Positions 59,522 through 64,000 of a stretch of 64,000 nucleotides of DNA are shown piece after piece; position 1 is the stretch's first letter, and every line of letters starts with the position of its first letter. The notes under the pieces were generated by a model. The model searched no databases, was not told the origin of the DNA, and saw only the letters and a program-made list of their open reading frames with translations. Source of the DNA: Methanocalculus natronophilus (lineage in GTDB: Archaea; Halobacteriota; Methanomicrobia; Methanomicrobiales; Methanocorpusculaceae); the NCBI RefSeq assembly GCF_038751955.1, contig NZ_JBCEXH010000003.1, forward strand, positions 76,740-140,739, in the 5' to 3' direction. Position numbers and translations under genes: made by a program.

Positions 59522-60453
59522 TCGCCGGAGAGACACTCCATGTCCATTTCCTCGGGACTGCCGGAGCTCTCCCCACCCCACAGAGGAATCCATCCTGCAT
59601 CATGATCAGACGGGGCTCAGATACGATCCTCTTTGACTGTGGTGAGGGTGCACAGCAGCAGATGATGCGTGCGAGAACCGGTTTTACAGTCGATGCCATC
59701 TTTATCTCCCACTGGCATGCTGATCATTATCTCGGACTGTTTGGTCTTTTTGAAACGATGAGTTTTCATGGCAGAACCGATCCGATCCGGCTCTATGGCC
59801 CAAGGCGTCTCCATGAGGTCGTTGCTGTCATCAGGCAGCTGAACCAGACGATCAGCTTCCCAATTATTGCAGTTGAGCTTGAGGATGGGATGGAGGCTCT
59901 CTTTTCCGGCTACCGTGTCACCGCCTTTGCCACCCGGCATGGCTGTGAAAGTTATGGCTTTATTCTCAAGGAAGACGACAGGCCGGGGAGATTTAACAGG
60001 GAAGAGGCAATAGCGCTTGGTGTACGGCCAGGCCCGCTTTTTGGGCGTCTCCAGAGAGGTGAAACCGTCACTGTCTCTGTTGATGGGGAGGATCAGATCA
60101 TTACTCCCGGCGAGGTGATGGGTGCACCACGGCCGGGAAGAACAGTTGTGTATACGGGAGATACCCGGCCTCTCAGGGTCTGGCCAAAGGCGGCTGAGAG
60201 TGCAGATCTCCTCATCCACGATGCCACATTTGATGATTTGGAAAAAGAGCGTGCAGATGAGGTTTTTCATGCAACCGCCGGGAGTGCGGGTCAGGCCGCC
60301 CGGGATCTCGGGGTGATGCGGCTTGCTCTTGTTCATATCAGTTCACGGTATACCCAGACAGCAAATCATATACAGGATGCAAAAAAACACTATCAGGGAG
60401 AGGTGCTGTCTCCTACTGACTGCACAATGATCGAGATACCATTTCAGGATTGA
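59512..60453 (+). CDS. rnz: Ribonuclease Z (tRNA 3'-end processing)
   Basis: 313 aa. Metallo-beta-lactamase motif FISHWHADHYLGLFGL (~63-69), GTAGALPTPQRNPSC N-terminal loop, FDCGEGAQQQMMRA, HGCESYGF (~139), TGDTRPL (D, ~218), and HISSRYTQ (~284). Removes 3' trailers of pre-tRNAs, needed here as the tRNA genes in the window lack encoded CCA. The start is a GTG at 59512; no ATG is available. Confidence 0.95.
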   Translation: MALIAGETLHVHFLGTAGALPTPQRNPSCIMIRRGSDTILFDCGEGAQQQMMRARTGFTVDAIFISHWHADHYLGLFGLFETMSFHGRTDPIRLYGPRRLHEVVAVIRQLNQTISFPIIAVELEDGMEALFSGYRVTAFATRHGCESYGFILKEDDRPGRFNREEAIALGVRPGPLFGRLQRGETVTVSVDGEDQIITPGEVMGAPRPGRTVVYTGDTRPLRVWPKAAESADLLIHDATFDDLEKERADEVFHATAGSAGQAARDLGVMRLALVHISSRYTQTANHIQDAKKHYQGEVLSPTDCTMIEIPFQD

Positions 60454-60480
60454 GTATACCCATGGAAGGAGAAGGATCAG

Positions 60481-61686
60481 ATGAACCAGCTGATGACAGA
60501 TGTCGCCCGCCGTTACCGCGACTTCCTGACAGGGCTGGTTGCCCTTCTCATCACCACACTGCTTGCATCAGTTGCAGGCATCTATCTTGGTTCAGTACAT
60601 GACATCTTAATCCTCATACCTGGGCTGATGATCCTTGTCCCGGTTTCTATTAATATGCGGGGTGCAATTGCCGGGATACTCGCGTCCCGCCTCGCCTCGG
60701 CAATGCATCTTGGAGCATTTAATGTATCATACAACCGGGGAACTGTGCTTGGCGACAATCTCCAGGCCACGTTTATTCTCACAGTCGTAATCGGCGCAAT
60801 TGTCGGCTGTATCGGCTTTCTAATCGGTGAGCTGGCAGGATTGAAGATCATCACCATCACCGAGATGGTACTCATATCAGTCATCTCAAGCTGTATAGCC
60901 GGCCTTCTTGTCACTGCAGTGACACTTCTCGTCTCTCTTGCAACATACCGCTATGGCCTGGATCTCGATATGGTTGGGGCACCGACTGTGACAACGGCCG
61001 GTGATGTCATTACCCTGCCGCTTCTGGTCGTCACAGCTGTTTTTGTCGTGAACCTGACCGGATTCTGGCAGACTCTCTTATTGGTGCTGACTCTCGTTCT
61101 GCTTGGAATAAGCATACTTGGCATAGTGAAAGGCACGATGCTTGTCCGCTCCATCATATCCGAGGGGGTTCCGCTGCTTGCACCGCTCTGTATACTCGGG
61201 ACAATTGCGGGAGTTATCTATACAGACGGACTTGAAGATCTTGTTGCAACAGCAGCGCTCCTTATTATCATCCCGCCATTCATGAACGGGTGTGGAGCAA
61301 TAGGCGGGATCATCTGCTCAAAACTGGCGACCGGCATGCACATGGGATCGATTGAGCCCACACTTGTCCCTGGCCGCGAGGTATTCTCCGGGTTCTCGGA
61401 AAATTACCTCTATGCCCTGGTGATCCTCCCACTGATGGCAGCAATTGCGCATGGAGCCGCAGTCTTCATGGGTCTTGACTCTCCTGGTCTTCTTATGATG
61501 GTTGCAGTGACCATGACTGCCGGCGTCATCGTGGTGACGGGCCTGAATCTTCTTGCATACCTGACAGCCAGTGTATCATTTGCCCTTGGCTATGACCCCG
61601 ATAACTTTGGTATCCCGGTTGTCACAAGCTCTATCGATCTGGTTGGGGCAAGTGTGCTGATCCTGGTGATACACCTGCTCCTATAG
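60481..61686 (+). CDS. MgtE-type divalent cation transporter, two fused membrane domains
   Basis: 401 aa. Two homologous ~190-residue MgtE/SLC41 membrane domains in tandem. The first has ILIPGLMILVPVSINMRGAIAGILASRLASAMHLGAF, the second LLIIIPPFMNGCGAIGGIICSKLATGMHMGSIEP. The N-terminal cytosolic CBS sensor of bacterial MgtE is absent. GGAGAAGG precedes the ATG at 60481. The next gene probably supplies the regulatory domain in trans. Confidence 0.9.
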   Translation: MNQLMTDVARRYRDFLTGLVALLITTLLASVAGIYLGSVHDILILIPGLMILVPVSINMRGAIAGILASRLASAMHLGAFNVSYNRGTVLGDNLQATFILTVVIGAIVGCIGFLIGELAGLKIITITEMVLISVISSCIAGLLVTAVTLLVSLATYRYGLDLDMVGAPTVTTAGDVITLPLLVVTAVFVVNLTGFWQTLLLVLTLVLLGISILGIVKGTMLVRSIISEGVPLLAPLCILGTIAGVIYTDGLEDLVATAALLIIIPPFMNGCGAIGGIICSKLATGMHMGSIEPTLVPGREVFSGFSENYLYALVILPLMAAIAHGAAVFMGLDSPGLLMMVAVTMTAGVIVVTGLNLLAYLTASVSFALGYDPDNFGIPVVTSSIDLVGASVLILVIHLLL

Positions 61687-61721
61687 AGATAAGTAATGAA
61701 AGAGCCAGTACTACTGTAAAT

Positions 61722-62924
61722 ATGTTCGACCCTGACCGTCAGCCTGTCAACTTCAAAGATGTCCTCATTGAGATGAAAGATGTCTCAGAGTTGATGGTCG
61801 ATCTGGCATATTCTGCGATACTCTTTGAGAACAAGGAGATTTCGAGGGAAGTTATCAACCTGGAGGAGACGATGAACCAGCTCCTCTACCAGGCGCGGAT
61901 CACCAGTATTCTCGGAGCACGAAGAATGGAGGAGGCCGAATCCATGAGTGGCCTGCTTCAGATTGCTGAAGGTGCAGAACGGATCTCAAATGCTGCTTCA
62001 GAGATTGCAAAAGTACTGCTGAAAGACATCCGGATCCAGGCCCGGATGCGGCAGGCTCTTCCCGAGGCAGAAGAGGTGACAATCCGCGTCGAGATCCAGC
62101 CTGATAGCGAACTTGATGAGAGCGTCATTGGCGAGGTGCGTCTCCAGAGTACAACAGGTATGCTGGTCATCGCGATCCGCCGCGGCCGGGTCTGGACGTA
62201 TGGTCCGGATAAGCATACCCGCCTGAAAAAGGGTGATATCCTCATCGCCAAAGGGCCTGAAGATGGCATAGCGCCGCTTTCCAGGCAGGCTGGAGTTGAT
62301 CTGCCATCTATTGATCCGGCAATCGGGGCCGCTGTCGATGATCTCGATCGTGCGGTGCTGCTGATTGTAGAGATGAAAAATATCAGTGAACTGGCAGTTG
62401 GACTTGCCTATACCGCGCTCCTCTTTGACAGCAGGGATATCGCAGAAGAGGTGGTCTGGCTGAATGAACGGATGGACTCGATGCGGCATCGCCTGGATCT
62501 ATGGATCCTTGAAGCTGCAAAACGGGTGGAAGAGGTTGAGAGCCTCAGGGGGCTGTTGCATATGGGAGCATTTGCAGATGAGATCTGTAGTGCGGCCTTC
62601 TCTGTTGTCGATGTAATCAGGCGGGATATAGAAATCCCTCCCATATTCAGGAAGATCATCCGGGAGTCCGATGAGATCATCACCCATATCGAGGTGCAGC
62701 CTGCGTCCGCTCTTGCCGGGAAAACCCTCAAGGAAGCATCCCTTGGTTCTGTAACAGGAATGATCGTCCTTGCCATCAAGCGCGGTGATGCATGGATCTA
62801 CCGCCCCCGGAAACATGTCAAATTATATGACGGGGACACAATCATTGCAAAAGGCCGGCGTGATGGTGAATGCAGGCTACTGGCACTCAGTGTGCCACAG
62901 GAAGAACAAATTCATGTGGAGTAA
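61722..62924 (+). CDS. Duplicated PhoU-like / TrkA_C regulatory protein
   Basis: 400 aa, two repeats of about 200 residues. Each has a PhoU-like helical part (DVSELMVDLAYSAILFENKEISREVINLEETMNQL; MKNISELAVGLAYTALLFDSRDIAEEVVWLNERMD) and a TrkA_C/RCK_C module (STTGMLVIAIRRGRVWTYGPDKHTRLKKGDILIAKG; SVTGMIVLAIKRGDAWIYRPRKHVKLYDGDTIIAKG). Such proteins regulate ion channels or transporters by ligand binding. 35 bp after the MgtE-like gene, so a likely cytosolic regulator of that transporter. Confidence 0.9.
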   Translation: MFDPDRQPVNFKDVLIEMKDVSELMVDLAYSAILFENKEISREVINLEETMNQLLYQARITSILGARRMEEAESMSGLLQIAEGAERISNAASEIAKVLLKDIRIQARMRQALPEAEEVTIRVEIQPDSELDESVIGEVRLQSTTGMLVIAIRRGRVWTYGPDKHTRLKKGDILIAKGPEDGIAPLSRQAGVDLPSIDPAIGAAVDDLDRAVLLIVEMKNISELAVGLAYTALLFDSRDIAEEVVWLNERMDSMRHRLDLWILEAAKRVEEVESLRGLLHMGAFADEICSAAFSVVDVIRRDIEIPPIFRKIIRESDEIITHIEVQPASALAGKTLKEASLGSVTGMIVLAIKRGDAWIYRPRKHVKLYDGDTIIAKGRRDGECRLLALSVPQEEQIHVE

Positions 62925-62930
62925 TCAGGA

Positions 62931-64000
62931 ATGGTAAATTCTAAGGAAACAGTCTATAAACTTGGCCCCGGATGTGAGGTTGAGGATGTACAGCAGGGAG
63001 CAATATATACAGGAAAGGTGCAGGGTTTTGCAAACTTTGGAACGTTTGTGATGCTGAATAACAATGTCAAAGGCCTTGTTCATAAGAGCAATGCACTGAC
63101 ACAGCACCGTGAACGTGGAGACATTCTCGTGCAGGTTGCGCAGGTGCGGCCAAACGGCAATATTGACCTGCATGAAGTGATCCTTGATGACTATGAGACA
63201 AAAATTGTAAACAGGGTTGTTCAGACCACACTTCTTATTGACCTTGGAGCAAAAATTGGCAGACGCGTCACGGTTGAAGGTGAGCTTGCCCAGGTAAAAC
63301 AGACGAGTGGACCAACCATATTTACGATACTTGATGAATCCGGAACAGAGAATGCTGCAGCATTCATCGAAGCAGGTGTCCGGGCTTATCCTGAGGCAGA
63401 TACAGGCGATATTGTACAGATATCCGGAGAGGTGATGAAGCGGAACAACCAGCTCCAGATAGAGGTTTCTGCACTTCACCTGCTCAAAGGGGATGACGCC
63501 GAGACTGTCCGGGGACGAATCGAAGCAGCACTTGATACAAGAACTGAGCCCCCGGAGATACCCTTCCTTGTTGAGAGTGATGTGCTGACAAAACTGAAGC
63601 CTGAGATGCGAAAGCTGGCAAAGATCATCAGGCGTGCTGTCTTTACACAGCAGCCGATCATCCTCCGCCACCATGCAGACGCAGATGGTATTTCTGCTGC
63701 AGTTGCTGTTGAAACTGCGGTTGTCGCACTTATCAGGGAACATGCATCTGAGGGCGATTTCGACTACTATCTCTTCAAACGATCGCCATCAAAAGCTCCG
63801 TTCTATGAGATTGAGGATATCACCCGGGATCTTGACTTCATGCTGAAAGACAGCATACGGTTTGGCCAGAAACTCCCCCTTATATTCCTGATGGATAATG
63901 GCTCGACTGAAGAGGATATGCCTGCATACAAAATTGCACAGGTCTATGATCTGGATGTTGTGGTTGCGGACCATCATCATCCAGATGAGATCATCGATCA
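62931..64000 (+). CDS. S1/OB-fold DHH-family RecJ-like phosphoesterase (3' end outside window)
   Basis: From the ATG at 62931 the frame is open to the window end (356 codons). Residues ~18-80 form an S1 domain (GAIYTGKVQGFANFGTFVMLNNNVKGLVHKS). An OB fold follows at ~105-190 (GRRVTVEGELAQVKQTSGPTIFTILDE...GDIVQISGEV). The DHH phosphoesterase domain follows: ILRHHADADGISAAVAVETA (~243), LIFLMDNGSTEEDMPA (~321), VVADHHHPDE (~347). It matches the archaeal RecJ-like group with N-terminal nucleic-acid-binding domains; no DnaJ-type zinc finger is seen. Probably a single-strand nuclease or a GINS-associated factor. Confidence 0.88.
   Translation, partial: MVNSKETVYKLGPGCEVEDVQQGAIYTGKVQGFANFGTFVMLNNNVKGLVHKSNALTQHRERGDILVQVAQVRPNGNIDLHEVILDDYETKIVNRVVQTTLLIDLGAKIGRRVTVEGELAQVKQTSGPTIFTILDESGTENAAAFIEAGVRAYPEADTGDIVQISGEVMKRNNQLQIEVSALHLLKGDDAETVRGRIEAALDTRTEPPEIPFLVESDVLTKLKPEMRKLAKIIRRAVFTQQPIILRHHADADGISAAVAVETAVVALIREHASEGDFDYYLFKRSPSKAPFYEIEDITRDLDFMLKDSIRFGQKLPLIFLMDNGSTEEDMPAYKIAQVYDLDVVVADHHHPDEIID

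Noticed and set aside
62925-63743. Long minus-strand open frame of 272 aa
   Set aside because: Antisense to the S1/DHH gene, whose motifs are clear; the minus product is Cys/Ser-rich without any family pattern.

Overview
The window comes from a methanogenic archaeon, most likely a member of the Methanomicrobiales or a close relative. The basis is: four coenzyme F430 biosynthesis genes (cfbA, E, D, B), a methanogenesis-marker-9 protein, an F420H2 oxidase, tetrahydromethanopterin genes (mptD and a DHPS-like protein), archaeal CoA biosynthesis (pantoate kinase and phosphopantothenate synthetase), TBP, MCM, two RFC small subunits, NMD3, CDC48 and an archaeal pilin. I do not assign a species. Both window ends cut genes: a TPR protein on the left and an S1/DHH RecJ-like protein on the right. 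Most units are tight, with ATGA or TAATG overlaps, so the chromosome looks compact outside one mobile patch.

Layout. 1-6.3 kb: TPR protein, PPK2, zinc-ribbon membrane protein, DHPS-like protein, FprA. 6.4-13.9 kb: a lone 647-aa HyfB/MnhA-type antiporter subunit, convergent with an eight-gene Mrp/Mnh antiporter operon (E-F-G-DE-B-C-D-D) whose mnhG is interrupted by a frameshift at a ten-base homopolymer. 14.0-16.2 kb: a type II restriction-modification pair. 16.2-20.5 kb: small membrane, zinc and lipoprotein genes, RsgA and tRNA-Leu(CAG). 20.8-32.2 kb: an information-processing block with TBP, Lhr-type helicase, phosphoesterase, RPA-associated protein, RFC small subunit, MCM, MptD, TatD-like hydrolase, DUF424, NMD3 and a Taw2/Trm5-like methyltransferase-fold enzyme. 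32.2-36.6 kb: coaBC, pantoate kinase, phosphopantothenate synthetase, a second RFC small subunit and a methyltransferase. 36.6-40.9 kb: AIR-synthase-like protein, ThiD, Lrp/AsnC regulator, small proteins, pilin.

40.8-47.6 kb is the most methanogen-specific part. A leftward operon (nifR3/marker-9 fusion, CitG-like protein, DUF447 protein) diverges from the rightward cfbA-E-D-B operon, and the 100-bp spacer holds three perfect palindromes. cfbC is not in the window. ilvE follows.

48.5-52.0 kb is an accessory patch: eight tandem copies of a 13-bp repeat, tRNA-Glu(UUC), a decayed stretch, a toxin-first PIN-domain toxin-antitoxin pair with a palindrome over its start codon, a broken HIT gene fused in frame to an IS110 transposase fragment, and a complete IS200/IS605 element with TnpA and TnpB.

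52.0-64 kb: class I aldolase, Hsp20, CDC48, ThiC, then a rightward series with an NrdG-like radical-SAM activase (TTG start), a UPF0200 kinase, a TIM-barrel isomerase, RNase Z, a double-domain MgtE transporter, a duplicated PhoU-like/TrkA_C protein and the truncated DHH protein. All assignments come from motifs and gene order read by eye; no database search was run.
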